64,000 nucleotides of DNA, from assembly GCF_004321985.1 (NCBI RefSeq), contig NZ_SCQN01000046.1:186001-250000 (forward strand), read 5' to 3'. The stretch comes from Castellaniella sp. Lineage in GTDB: Bacteria; Pseudomonadota; Gammaproteobacteria; Burkholderiales; Burkholderiaceae_B. The position numbers and the translations under genes are program-made. This document shows, one piece after another, positions 11,381 through 20,228 of this stretch; the first letter of the stretch is position 1, and every line of letters starts with the position of its first letter. Below the pieces are notes generated by a model. It was not told the DNA's origin and made no database searches. It worked only from the letters and a program-made list of their open reading frames with translations.

Positions 11381-12178
11381 ATGAAAATGTTGAGAAACGT
11401 CTGGCTGGGTGGCTTTCTGGCCGCAGTGATGCTGTTGGTGAGCGCTGCTGCAAGTGCTCAGTCCATCAATGATATTGTCAAGCGCGGGAAGGTGCTGATC
11501 GGCGTCAACAGCGGTGCGCCACCGTTCAGCTTCGTGGATGCGGACGGCAAGGCCAAGGGCCTGGATGTGGATGTGGCCAATCTGTTCGCGCATTACCTGG
11601 GCGTCCCGGCGGTGATCACGACTTATACGACAGCGGCGCGGATTCCCGCACTGGAAGCCGGCAAGGTCGATTTCATGATCGCCACCCTGGGCGCGACACC
11701 AGCGCGTGCGAAGGTGGTGATGTTCACCGGGTCGTATAACGTATTCCCGCTGGTCGTGGCCGGGCACAAGGACGCTCATTTCAAGACCATGGATGATCTG
11801 ATCGGCAAGAAGGTCGCCATTGCCCGAGGAACGCCTCAGGAAGCCGCGCTGATGCGTGTCTCGCCCAAGGGTGTTTCGCTGGCGCCGTTCGATGACGACC
11901 TGACGGCCACCCAGGCGCTGCTCACGAAGCAGGTCGACGCTGTGGCGATCCCCGAGACCATCTACAAGGAAGTCCTGAAGACCCGGCCCAATGCCGATAT
12001 CGCCGTGATGTTCCCGTTCCACAACGACTTCCAGTCGATTGCGGTACGCACGGGGTCCTTCGAACTGCTGCAGTGGCTGAACACGACGCTCTCGTATATC
12101 AAGAACAACGGAGAGCTGGACGCACTTGCCGTGAAGTGGGTTGGTCACCCGATGCCTAAAGACATGCCGGTATTCTGA
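11381..12178 (+). CDS. Polar amino acid-type ABC transporter, substrate-binding protein
   Basis: Signal peptide MKMLRNVWLGGFLAAVMLLVSAAASA; SBP family 3 domain; followed by two permeases and an ATPase. Confidence 0.9.
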   Translation: MKMLRNVWLGGFLAAVMLLVSAAASAQSINDIVKRGKVLIGVNSGAPPFSFVDADGKAKGLDVDVANLFAHYLGVPAVITTYTTAARIPALEAGKVDFMIATLGATPARAKVVMFTGSYNVFPLVVAGHKDAHFKTMDDLIGKKVAIARGTPQEAALMRVSPKGVSLAPFDDDLTATQALLTKQVDAVAIPETIYKEVLKTRPNADIAVMFPFHNDFQSIAVRTGSFELLQWLNTTLSYIKNNGELDALAVKWVGHPMPKDMPVF

Positions 12179-12185
12179 GTGACGT

Positions 12186-12902
12186 ATGGCCTTTGACTTG
12201 CAATTTGCGCCAGTCCTGGATCAGTCGCCTGCACTGATCCAGGCCTTCTGGCTCACCATCAAGCTGTCTTTCGCGGCCATTGTGCTGGGTGGGACCGTCG
12301 GGCTGGTTGCTGCCAGCCTGCGGGTGTTGATGAAGCGGAAGTTCCGGGTGATCGTCGACTTGTATGTCGAGACCATCCGGAACACGCCGTTTCTGGTTCA
12401 GCTCTACATCATCTTCTTTGGCCTGCCGTCCCTCGGCATCCGCATGCCGGCGCTCTACGCCGGGCTGCTGGCCATGGTGATCAACCTCGGCGCCTACAGC
12501 GCCGAAATCTTCCGGGCGGGGGTGGACGCCACGCATCGCTCCCAGATCGAAGCCGGCCTGTCGCTGTCGCTGACGCGCTTCCAGGTCTTCCTGCACATTG
12601 TGCTCAAGCCCGCCGTGGCCAAGGTCTGGCCTTCTCTGGTCAGCCAGTTCATCCTGACCATGCTGACCTCCAGCGTGTGCTCATTCATTTCCGTCCAGGA
12701 ACTCTCCGGCGAATCGGCGACCATCCAGTCCATGACCTTCCGCAGCTTCGAGGTGTACATCATTGCCTCGCTGCTCTACCTGGCGCTCGCCCTGGTGCTG
12801 AAAGCCTTGCTCACACTGCTGGGGCATTATCTGTTTGCGCAACGGCTCCCTCGCCGGCACGGTTGGTGGCGGCGCACCGCCGAAAAGGGGAGCCAGTCAT
12901 GA
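12186..12902 (+). CDS. Amino acid ABC transporter permease
   Basis: HisMQ-type permease; RNTPFLVQLYIIFFGLP motif. Confidence 0.92.
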   Translation: MAFDLQFAPVLDQSPALIQAFWLTIKLSFAAIVLGGTVGLVAASLRVLMKRKFRVIVDLYVETIRNTPFLVQLYIIFFGLPSLGIRMPALYAGLLAMVINLGAYSAEIFRAGVDATHRSQIEAGLSLSLTRFQVFLHIVLKPAVAKVWPSLVSQFILTMLTSSVCSFISVQELSGESATIQSMTFRSFEVYIIASLLYLALALVLKALLTLLGHYLFAQRLPRRHGWWRRTAEKGSQS

Positions 12903-13555
12903 TCCGTCCCTTTGGGTGGACCGAGTTCCTGTTCCTGGTGCAGTCGGCCGGTTGGACGCTGGTTCTGACGCTGGTGGCATCCTTGCTGGGCGGGATACTG
13001 GCGATGGCAGTCGCGATCGCCAGGGTGTCGTCGAATCGGATTCTGCGGGAGTCTTCCCGCGTCTACATTGGGATCATTCAGGGGATCCCGGTCCTGATGG
13101 TTCTTTTCCTGTCGTACTACGGGCTTGCGCAAGCCGGTTTTGATCTGCCGCCTGTAGTGGCTGCCTCCATGGCGCTTTCGATTTACGCGAGCGCCTATCT
13201 GGGCGACATCTGGCGTGGCGCCATTCAGTCCGTCCATGTCCAGCAATGGGAGGCTTCAGCCTCTCTGGCACTGACCCGGGCGCAGCAGTATCGGTACGTG
13301 ATTCTGCCGCAGTCGGTCAAGATCGCGCTGCCGCCCACCGTCGGCTTTCTGGTGCAGCTGGTGAAGAACACCTCGATCGTCTCGATCGTCAGTGTCATCG
13401 AATTGACGCGTGCCGGGCAGCTGGTCAACAACGTGACCTTCGAACCGTTCAAGGTCTTCATCACGGTGGCGCTGATCTATCTGGCCATCTGCTATCCCAT
13501 GTCGCGTTTCAGCCGTTATCTGGAGGGGAAGACCGGTGTCTATCTTGACAGTTGA
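12899..13555 (+). CDS. Amino acid ABC transporter permease
   Basis: IGIIQGIPVLMVLFLSYYGL; overlaps preceding permease by 4 nt. Confidence 0.92.
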   Translation: MIRPFGWTEFLFLVQSAGWTLVLTLVASLLGGILAMAVAIARVSSNRILRESSRVYIGIIQGIPVLMVLFLSYYGLAQAGFDLPPVVAASMALSIYASAYLGDIWRGAIQSVHVQQWEASASLALTRAQQYRYVILPQSVKIALPPTVGFLVQLVKNTSIVSIVSVIELTRAGQLVNNVTFEPFKVFITVALIYLAICYPMSRFSRYLEGKTGVYLDS

Positions 13556-14267
13556 AGATGTCCACAAGCGCTTTGGCGACAACGAAGTCCTGAAGGGCGT
13601 TTCGATGAATGTGGAACGCGGTCAGGTGATCGCGCTGCTCGGCCGCAGCGGTTCCGGCAAGAGCACGTTGTTGCGCTGTCTCAATGGGCTCGAAGTCATC
13701 GACAGCGGTCGGATCGAGATTTCCGGGCACACCATGGATTACGAGCCCACAAGGCTGCGCGCCTTGCGCAAGGACGTGGGGATCGTGTTCCAGAGCTACA
13801 ACCTGTTCCCGCACCTGTCAGTGGCCCAGAACATCATGCTCGCGCCCCGGCTGGTGAAGGGTGTGGACGAGAAGAGCAACCGCCAGCTGGCCGAGCAGGT
13901 CCTGGACCGGATCGGGTTGCTGGACAAGATCGACGCCTATCCGGACAAGCTGTCGGGCGGGCAGCAGCAGCGGGTGGCGATTGCGCGCGCCCTGGCGATG
14001 GATCCGCGGGTGATGCTCTTTGACGAGGTGACCTCGGCGCTGGATCCGGAACTGACTGAAGAAGTCCTGGCTGTCATCGAGCAGCTGGCCCGGGACGGTA
14101 TGACGATGCTGCTGGTGACGCACGAGATGAATTTCGCGCGCCGCGTGGCCAGCACGATCATCTTCATGCACGAGGGGAAGATCTGGGAGACGGGCGAACC
14201 AGAGGCGATGTTCGAGCACCCCCGGACAGCGGAATTCAAGTCGTTCACCAGCCGGAACGTCAAATAA
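13536..14267 (+). CDS. Amino acid ABC transporter ATP-binding protein
   Basis: Walker A LLGRSGSGKSTLLRCLNGLE; signature LSGGQQQRVAIARAL; GlnQ-like. Confidence 0.95.
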   Translation: MSILTVEDVHKRFGDNEVLKGVSMNVERGQVIALLGRSGSGKSTLLRCLNGLEVIDSGRIEISGHTMDYEPTRLRALRKDVGIVFQSYNLFPHLSVAQNIMLAPRLVKGVDEKSNRQLAEQVLDRIGLLDKIDAYPDKLSGGQQQRVAIARALAMDPRVMLFDEVTSALDPELTEEVLAVIEQLARDGMTMLLVTHEMNFARRVASTIIFMHEGKIWETGEPEAMFEHPRTAEFKSFTSRNVK

Positions 14268-14288
14268 CGGGATCGAACAGAGGCCAAT

Positions 14289-14741
14289 ATGGACATGGCG
14301 GCTGAAGACGCTTTTTACCTGAAGGTCGGGGATCACGTCCGATTTTCAAAGACGGTTGCGGAGAGCGATGTCTATCTGTTTGCAGGCATCACCGGGGACC
14401 TGGCCCCGGTCCACACCAATCAGCAATACATGAGCCAGTCGTTTTACGGCCAGCGCATCGTCCACGGGGTGCTGGTCATGGGTTTCATGTCCACGACTTC
14501 GAGCATGATGGTGGCCCGGATTTCGGGCGAAGAGGATGGCGAGGTGCCGGTGTCCCTGGGCTACGACCGGGTCAGGTTCGTCAAGGCCGCCCTGATGGGC
14601 GATACGGTGACGGTGGACTACGAAATCACCGAGGTGGATCGGGAGCGCCGGCGCACCATGGCTGCCGTGGTGGCGCGCAATCAGCATGGTGAAACGCTGG
14701 CGGTGGCCCAGCACATCCTGAAGTGGGTCAGGCGGGGCTAG
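14289..14741 (+). CDS. MaoC family dehydratase (hot-dog fold)
   Basis: FAGITGDLAPVHTNQQYMSQSFYGQRIVHGVLVMGFMS hydratase 2 motif. Confidence 0.92.
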   Translation: MDMAAEDAFYLKVGDHVRFSKTVAESDVYLFAGITGDLAPVHTNQQYMSQSFYGQRIVHGVLVMGFMSTTSSMMVARISGEEDGEVPVSLGYDRVRFVKAALMGDTVTVDYEITEVDRERRRTMAAVVARNQHGETLAVAQHILKWVRRG

Positions 14742-14752
14742 TACCCTCGTCG

Positions 14753-15820
14753 TCAGGGCTGCGGCGGCGCCGTGGTGCCCCGAAGAATCAGGTTGGCTTC
14801 CAGTTCGGTGTATTCCACCTGTGGCTTGCCGGAGAGTCGGGCGATGAGGTGGCGGGCCGCCCCTGCCCCCATCGCGATCGCCGGGACCTCGATGGTCGTG
14901 AGCCCCGGGCTCAGGTGGGCGCAGAATTCCAGGTTGTCGAATCCCACCACCGAGAGCTCGTCGGGGATCGCAATGTGCCGACTGGCGCATTCCATGATGA
15001 CGCCAAAGGCGAGCACATCGGACGCACAGAAGATCGCGGTGGGGTGGGGCTGGGTGGTCAGGAGCGAGCGCAGCGCCTCGCGGCCGGCGGCGATGGTGTA
15101 GGGCGCTTCGACCAGATGCCGGTCGGGCAGCGTGAGTCCTTTCTGTTGCAGGGCGGCGCGCACGCCGTTGACGCGATCGCTCGCGCGGTCGTTGTCGTGT
15201 GTGATCCCGGCGATCATGGCGATACGCGTGTGGCCCAGATCCGTCAGATGGTGGATCACCTTCGCCACCACCGCCTCGTTGTCGAAACCGATGCAGGAGC
15301 GGCTGGATCCGCGCTGGTAGACGTAAGTATTGATCGCAGGGATCTTTTGCTCGCGGAGCATCGCTTCCAGGTCAGGATGGTGGTTCCCGCCAATCAGCAC
15401 CAGGCCTTCGACGCCGCGCTCGACCAGGGTCTTGGCCTGTCTCAGTTCCTCTTGGTGGTCGTAGCCCGAGGACGTCACCAGCAGCGAGTATCCGCTTTCG
15501 CTCAGCGTGCGTTGCAGGGCCGCGATCTGGTTGTTGTAGATCGCGTATTCCAGCGTGGGCAGGATGGTGCCGATCAGGCGCGTCCGGCGAGATCGCAGGG
15601 CGCGGGCAGCGCTGTTGGGGACGTAACCCAGCTGGATGGCAACAGCACGTATGGATTCCCGGGTATCGCGCTGGACCTTGTCGGGTTCAGACAGGGCGCG
15701 TGAAGCGGTGGCCACCGAGACGCCTGCTGCGAGCGCGACGTCCTTCAGGGACACCCGGCGGTGGTCGCCGCGCAGCGTGCGGTCCGTAGAAGCTTTTTGA
15801 AGGTGCAGAGATGTCGGCAT
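14753..15820 (-). CDS. LacI family transcriptional regulator
   Basis: VSLKDVALAAGVSVATASRALSEPDKVQRDTRESIRAVAIQLGYVPNSAARALRSRRT LacI HTH. Confidence 0.95.
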   Translation of the reverse strand: MPTSLHLQKASTDRTLRGDHRRVSLKDVALAAGVSVATASRALSEPDKVQRDTRESIRAVAIQLGYVPNSAARALRSRRTRLIGTILPTLEYAIYNNQIAALQRTLSESGYSLLVTSSGYDHQEELRQAKTLVERGVEGLVLIGGNHHPDLEAMLREQKIPAINTYVYQRGSSRSCIGFDNEAVVAKVIHHLTDLGHTRIAMIAGITHDNDRASDRVNGVRAALQQKGLTLPDRHLVEAPYTIAAGREALRSLLTTQPHPTAIFCASDVLAFGVIMECASRHIAIPDELSVVGFDNLEFCAHLSPGLTTIEVPAIAMGAGAARHLIARLSGKPQVEYTELEANLILRGTTAPPQP

Positions 15821-15877
15821 GGGCCTGACCAGAGTTCCGGAGTACTGCGTTCTGAGGCGTCTATGAGATTCTATACG

Positions 15878-15903
15878 ATAACGTTTTCACGTTAAACGTT
15901 TAT
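15878..15903. promoter_or_regulatory. Candidate LacI-family operator(s) between the regulator and the NitT/TauT operon
   Basis: ataacgttttcacgttaaacgtttat: two AACGTT centres, the second within palindrome AAACGTTT (15894-15901). Confidence 0.5.
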
Positions 15904-16048
15904 ACAAGCTATTGAACATACTGGTGTTTCCCCTTATTTCTGCAAGTGATCATAAGATTTAAGCTGCGTTTAATGTAATCGATTGCTTTTCCGAACCTGG
16001 ATGCTGTCACCAACTGAAGTTCGAATGAACCTGCATAAGGAATGAATC

Positions 16049-17014
16049 ATGAAAACACATGCATTGATAGGGCCGCTGGCTGCCGCGCTCGGCCTGTGTC
16101 TGTCGCTTTCTGTGGTTGGCACAAGCTACGCTGCAAGCCCTGCCGTGCAGGCGGTCGTTGCCAATGTGGGCCTGCTGCCAAACGCGGAAACGGCGGCCAT
16201 TCGCCTGGGCGACAAAAAGGGCTTCTTCAAGGACGCCGGGATCGATCTGAAGATCACGGACACCAGCAGCGGCGCGGCTGCCATCACGGCCCTGATTGCT
16301 GGCCAGTTCGACATTGTATTTGCGAATACGGTGTCGGTCATGCAGGGACGCGACAAGGGGCTTCCGCTGGTGATGATCGATGCAGCGTCCACCTCGACAG
16401 GTGTTCCGGGCAAGGACTTCTCGGCGCTGGTGGTCAGTTCCAAGAACACCATGAAGTCCGCCAAAGAATTGTCAGGAAAGACCATTGCCAGCAACACGGT
16501 CAAGAACATTGGTGAAGTGACTGCCAGGATCTCGGTCCAGAAGGCGGGCGGGGATGGTGCCACCGTCAAGGTCGTGGAAATGCCGTTTTCCAATATGGAG
16601 CAGGCGCTGGAAGAAGGCCAGATCGACGCGGCCTGGATGGTGGAGCCCTTCCATACGACCGCGGTGCAGCATGGCTTGCGCGACATCGCTTCGAACTATG
16701 TGGACACCGCGCCGCACCTGACGGCTGCCGCCTTTGTGTCGACGGATGGCGTCGTCAAGAAAAAGGCCGACATGATCCAGCGGTTCCGCACGGCCATGGC
16801 CAAGACGGCCGAGTATGCCAACTCGCATCCGACGGAAATCCGTGAACTCATCCCGACGTTCACGAAGATCACTCCGGCCATTGCGGAGGCGTTCGTCATT
16901 CCGCGTTACGACGCTGCGGTCAATGTGGCGTCCCTGGAAGCCATGCTGCCGGAGATGCGGCGACTGGACATGATTTCCAAGACCTTCAAGGTGGAGTCCG
17001 TCATCTACAAGTGA
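16049..17014 (+). CDS. NitT/TauT-type ABC transporter substrate-binding protein
   Basis: Signal peptide plus NMT1/SsuA-like SBP; adjacent to TauC-like permeases and ATPase. Confidence 0.88.
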   Translation: MKTHALIGPLAAALGLCLSLSVVGTSYAASPAVQAVVANVGLLPNAETAAIRLGDKKGFFKDAGIDLKITDTSSGAAAITALIAGQFDIVFANTVSVMQGRDKGLPLVMIDAASTSTGVPGKDFSALVVSSKNTMKSAKELSGKTIASNTVKNIGEVTARISVQKAGGDGATVKVVEMPFSNMEQALEEGQIDAAWMVEPFHTTAVQHGLRDIASNYVDTAPHLTAAAFVSTDGVVKKKADMIQRFRTAMAKTAEYANSHPTEIRELIPTFTKITPAIAEAFVIPRYDAAVNVASLEAMLPEMRRLDMISKTFKVESVIYK

Positions 17015-17019
17015 ACCCG

Positions 17020-17051
17020 ACGCCCGGGGGCGAGGTGTCCTCCCCGGGCGT
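17020..17051 (+). other. Intercistronic stem-loop (10-bp perfect stem)
   Basis: acgcccgggg (17020-17029) is the exact reverse complement of ccccgggcgt (17042-17051), just after the SBP stop. Confidence 0.8.
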
Positions 17052-17114
17052 GCGTCGTGCCGTAAGCGCCGGTTGGCGCTGCGGTCGTACTTGAAGCCTC
17101 GTGGAACAGAACCA

Positions 17115-17924
17115 ATGAGTCGTGCCGTTTCGAGCCGGAAGCGACTGACCGGGACCTCTCAGTTCCGGGGCATCGTCGGCTTTGCCGTCTTTCTTCTTCT
17201 GTGGGAGATCCTGCCGGAAGCAGGTTTCCTGCCGGTCCGCTATTTCCCGCCCCTTCACGAAGTGTTCTGGGCATTGCTCCTGGATTTCGCCAGCCCTGTG
17301 TTCTGGCATTCCGTGGCCTATACCGCGCAGGCGTGGTTCGCGGGTCTCGTGATCGCCTTCGTTGCCGCAGCGGCGGTCGGTCTGGTGTTGGGCAGCATCC
17401 CGGTGCTCTGGCGCTATACCGAATCCACGATCGAATTCCTGCGCCCGATTCCTTCGGTGGCGCTGATTCCGCTGGCCGTCCTGATGTTCGGCATCGACAT
17501 CAAGTCCGCCTTGCTGCTCATCGTCTATGCCGCGTTCTGGCAGATTCTCATCCAGATCCTGTATGGGGTGAAGGATGTGGATCCGGTGGCGCTGGACACC
17601 GCGCGCGTGTACGGTCTGGGTCGCTGGAGCCGCATCCGTCACGTTTCCTGGCCGACCGCGCTCCCCTATGCGATCACTGGCTTCCGGCTTGGCGCCTCTG
17701 TGGCTCTGGTGCTGGCCGTGACGGCCGAGCTGGTCATCGGCAATCCGGGCATCGGCCACCAGGTGGCGCTGGCCCAGTCGGCGATGGCGTTGCCGGAAAT
17801 GTATTCCCTGGTGATCGCCGCCGGAATCATGGGTGTGCTGGTCAACGTGCTCGCGCGCGCCATCGAACGCAAGGTGCTTGCGTGGCATCCGTCCGTACGG
17901 GCTGACAGGCAGGACGCGCCATGA
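17115..17924 (+). CDS. NitT/TauT-type ABC transporter permease
   Basis: SsuC/TauC-like membrane protein; IEFLRPIPSVALIPLAVLMFGI; start Met chosen by domain. Confidence 0.88.
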   Translation: MSRAVSSRKRLTGTSQFRGIVGFAVFLLLWEILPEAGFLPVRYFPPLHEVFWALLLDFASPVFWHSVAYTAQAWFAGLVIAFVAAAAVGLVLGSIPVLWRYTESTIEFLRPIPSVALIPLAVLMFGIDIKSALLLIVYAAFWQILIQILYGVKDVDPVALDTARVYGLGRWSRIRHVSWPTALPYAITGFRLGASVALVLAVTAELVIGNPGIGHQVALAQSAMALPEMYSLVIAAGIMGVLVNVLARAIERKVLAWHPSVRADRQDAP

Positions 17925-18685
17925 AGACATTCTGGCCCAGACTCTTCGCAACCACACTGGTCCCCATTGCCCTGTTCGTGCTCTGGTACCTGGTGTCCAG
18001 CGGCAGCAGCAATTTCTTCTTTCCGCCGTTGCAGAAGATCCTGGCCGCGTTCGGCAAGGTCTGGATCAACGCGAGCGGGTTCGGTGACATCGTCGTCAGC
18101 CTCTGGCGCCTTGCCGTCGGGTTTCTGGCATCCTTGATCTTCTCGCTGGTCGTGGGGGTCGTGCTGGGCTTGTCCAAGGCCGCCCGGGATTACACGGAAC
18201 CCGTGTTCGAGTTCTTCAGGGCCATCCCTCCCACCGTCATGATTCCGGTGCTTCTGGTCGTGTCCGGTATCGGCGATGCCTCCAAGATCGCCGTCATCAG
18301 CTTTGGGTGCTTGTGGCCGATGCTGCTCAACACGATCGAGGGCGTCCGATCCATCGATCCAGTTCTGAAGGACACCTGCCGAGTCTACCGGATCCATGGG
18401 CTGCGGCGGCTGTTCTCGTTGACACTGCCCGCCGCAGCGCCCCAGATCGTCACTGGTATGCGAACCGGGCTTTCGATCGCCATCATTCTGATGGTGATCA
18501 GCGAAATGTTCGCCTCGCGCAATGGCATGGGCTTCATGATCATTCAGTTCCAGCGCACTTTTTCCATTCCGGAGATGTGGAGCGGCATTCTGCTGTTGGG
18601 CCTGATCGGCGTACTGCTTTCGCTGCTGATGCGGGTGGTCGAGCTGTCGGTGCTGGGATGGTATGAACGTTCGAGAATACGCTAA
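17921..18685 (+). CDS. NitT/TauT-type ABC transporter permease
   Basis: FEFFRAIPPTVMIPVLLVVSGIGDASKIAVISFGCLWPMLLNTIEGVRS; 4-nt overlap with previous gene. Confidence 0.9.
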   Translation: MKTFWPRLFATTLVPIALFVLWYLVSSGSSNFFFPPLQKILAAFGKVWINASGFGDIVVSLWRLAVGFLASLIFSLVVGVVLGLSKAARDYTEPVFEFFRAIPPTVMIPVLLVVSGIGDASKIAVISFGCLWPMLLNTIEGVRSIDPVLKDTCRVYRIHGLRRLFSLTLPAAAPQIVTGMRTGLSIAIILMVISEMFASRNGMGFMIIQFQRTFSIPEMWSGILLLGLIGVLLSLLMRVVELSVLGWYERSRIR

Positions 18686-18687
18686 AC

Positions 18688-19542
18688 GTGGAGCTTCAGA
18701 TGGCGGATGAAAGTGTGATGGCGAAAGAGCCTGGGGTGGGGCAGGATAGCTCGGGTTCCATGCTGGCGATCACGCGGTTGCGCAAGGTCTATCAGGACGG
18801 AGACCGCTCGGTCGAAGCTATTCGCGATGTGACCTTCAACCTGCAAAAGGGCGAGCTGGTGTGTATCGTTGGCCCGTCGGGGGCGGGCAAGACGACCTTG
18901 TTGCGGTGCATTGCCGGGCTGCTGGCCCCCACGAGTGGGGATGTCGTGCTCGCAGGCAAACCGGTCACCGGGCCGTCCCAGGGTCTGGCCGTCGTGTTCC
19001 AGGAGTATGGCCGCAGTCTCTTTCCCTGGATGCGTGTGCGTCAGAACGTCGAGTTGCCACTCAAGGAAAGCGGCCGTCCTGCGGCCGAGCGCCGCCGCCT
19101 GGTGGATGACAGCCTCGAGGCCGTTGGCCTGGCGGGCGCAGGCGATGCCTATCCGTGGCAACTGTCCGGCGGCATGCAGCAGCGCGTGGCGATTGCGCGG
19201 GCGATTGCCTATCAACCCCAGGTGCTGCTCATGGATGAGCCGTTTGCCTCGGTGGATGCCCAGACTCGGGCGGACCTTGAAGATCTGGTGCGTACGATCT
19301 GGGCCAGACTGGGCATGACCATCGTGTTCGTGACCCACGACATCGACGAGTCGGTTTATCTGGGTGGTCGGGTGGTGGTGCTTTCGGCATCGCCGACCAC
19401 AGTCATGCGGGATGTGGCCATCGATCTGGGCGAATCGCGCGATCAGCTGGAGACGCGGGCCAACCCTCGCTTCGGCCAGTTGCGTGGCGAGATCTATGCG
19501 CTCATCCGTGATGCCAAGCGCCACGGCGGCCGGGCCTCGTAA
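18688..19542 (+). CDS. NitT/TauT-type ABC transporter ATP-binding protein
   Basis: Walker A IVGPSGAGKTTLLRCIAGLL; LSGGMQQRVAIARAI; SsuB/TauB-like. Confidence 0.94.
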   Translation: MELQMADESVMAKEPGVGQDSSGSMLAITRLRKVYQDGDRSVEAIRDVTFNLQKGELVCIVGPSGAGKTTLLRCIAGLLAPTSGDVVLAGKPVTGPSQGLAVVFQEYGRSLFPWMRVRQNVELPLKESGRPAAERRRLVDDSLEAVGLAGAGDAYPWQLSGGMQQRVAIARAIAYQPQVLLMDEPFASVDAQTRADLEDLVRTIWARLGMTIVFVTHDIDESVYLGGRVVVLSASPTTVMRDVAIDLGESRDQLETRANPRFGQLRGEIYALIRDAKRHGGRAS

Positions 19543-19599
19543 CTGCTTGTCGGGCGGCGCGTCGCTGGCAGCCGGGCAACGACACAGTCTTCCCTACGA

Positions 19600-19983
19600 T
19601 CACTGGATCGGCGGCACCACGCCGAGCTTTTCGGCCAGCATTCTTTCGTAGACGCCGAAGTGCAGATCGACCTCTTCCTGCGTGACCACGGTCACGACGA
19701 TATCAATCTGCGCGGGCCGCAGGCCCAGGGCTGTCGCGATCGCCGCTTCCAACTGCGGTGCTCGTAGCCGGTCGTCGGCGGACGTGCTGCCGACGGCGAC
19801 CTCATAAGAGGATTCCTGCCGGAATATCACTTCAACCAGCCGCGCACGGGCGCTCATGTTGCTATCAATTGCCAGACGGATGACCTCTACTGCCGTGCGC
19901 ATCGTCTCGGTCGGGAAACCCTTTGTGGAGCGCAACTTGATCCGGTGCTGGCCGAGGGTGAGCCAATCGTATTCGAATTCCAT
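19600..19983 (-). CDS. Hypothetical protein (no family recognised)
   Basis: 127-aa ORF, MEFEYDWLTLGQHRIKLRSTKGFPTETMRTAVEVIRLAIDSNMSARARLVEVIFRQESSYEVAVG...; divergent from the hsp20 cluster. Confidence 0.65.
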   Translation of the reverse strand: MEFEYDWLTLGQHRIKLRSTKGFPTETMRTAVEVIRLAIDSNMSARARLVEVIFRQESSYEVAVGSTSADDRLRAPQLEAAIATALGLRPAQIDIVVTVVTQEEVDLHFGVYERMLAEKLGVVPPIQ

Positions 19984-20067
19984 GTTGTCCTCACGTGATT
20001 CGTCAGGAGCATCGTGAAAATAGGGATTGGTCGCCTGAATTCAAGAGCAGAAAATTGCGGTACCCCC

Positions 20068-20098
20068 CTTGAAATTTCCACCTGAAATGCTATCTTAA
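20068..20098 (+). promoter_or_regulatory. Candidate sigma32-type promoter upstream of the hsp20 cluster
   Basis: CTTGAAA at 20068-20074 exactly matches the heat-shock -35 consensus; the -10 (around gctatctt, from about 20088) is only a weak match. Confidence 0.45.
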
Positions 20099-20200
20099 AT
20101 TCCGCTCAGGCAGTCGCGCCCAAAGTCTGGCGCGCTGCGTGTTTCGATTTGTTTGCCCGCAGCACGGCAGACGGACTGGAGCGCGTAGGCCGGTTCGTCT

Positions 20201-20221
20201 TCCTGCTGTTTTTCAGGAGGA
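20201..20221 (+). promoter_or_regulatory. Candidate ROSE-like RNA thermometer hairpin sequestering the hsp20 Shine-Dalgarno
   Basis: tcctgctg (20201-20208), ttttt loop, caggagga (20214-20221): 8-position stem with one central G-G mismatch, covering the SD; ATG at 20229. Confidence 0.6.
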
Positions 20222-20228
20222 AATGACC

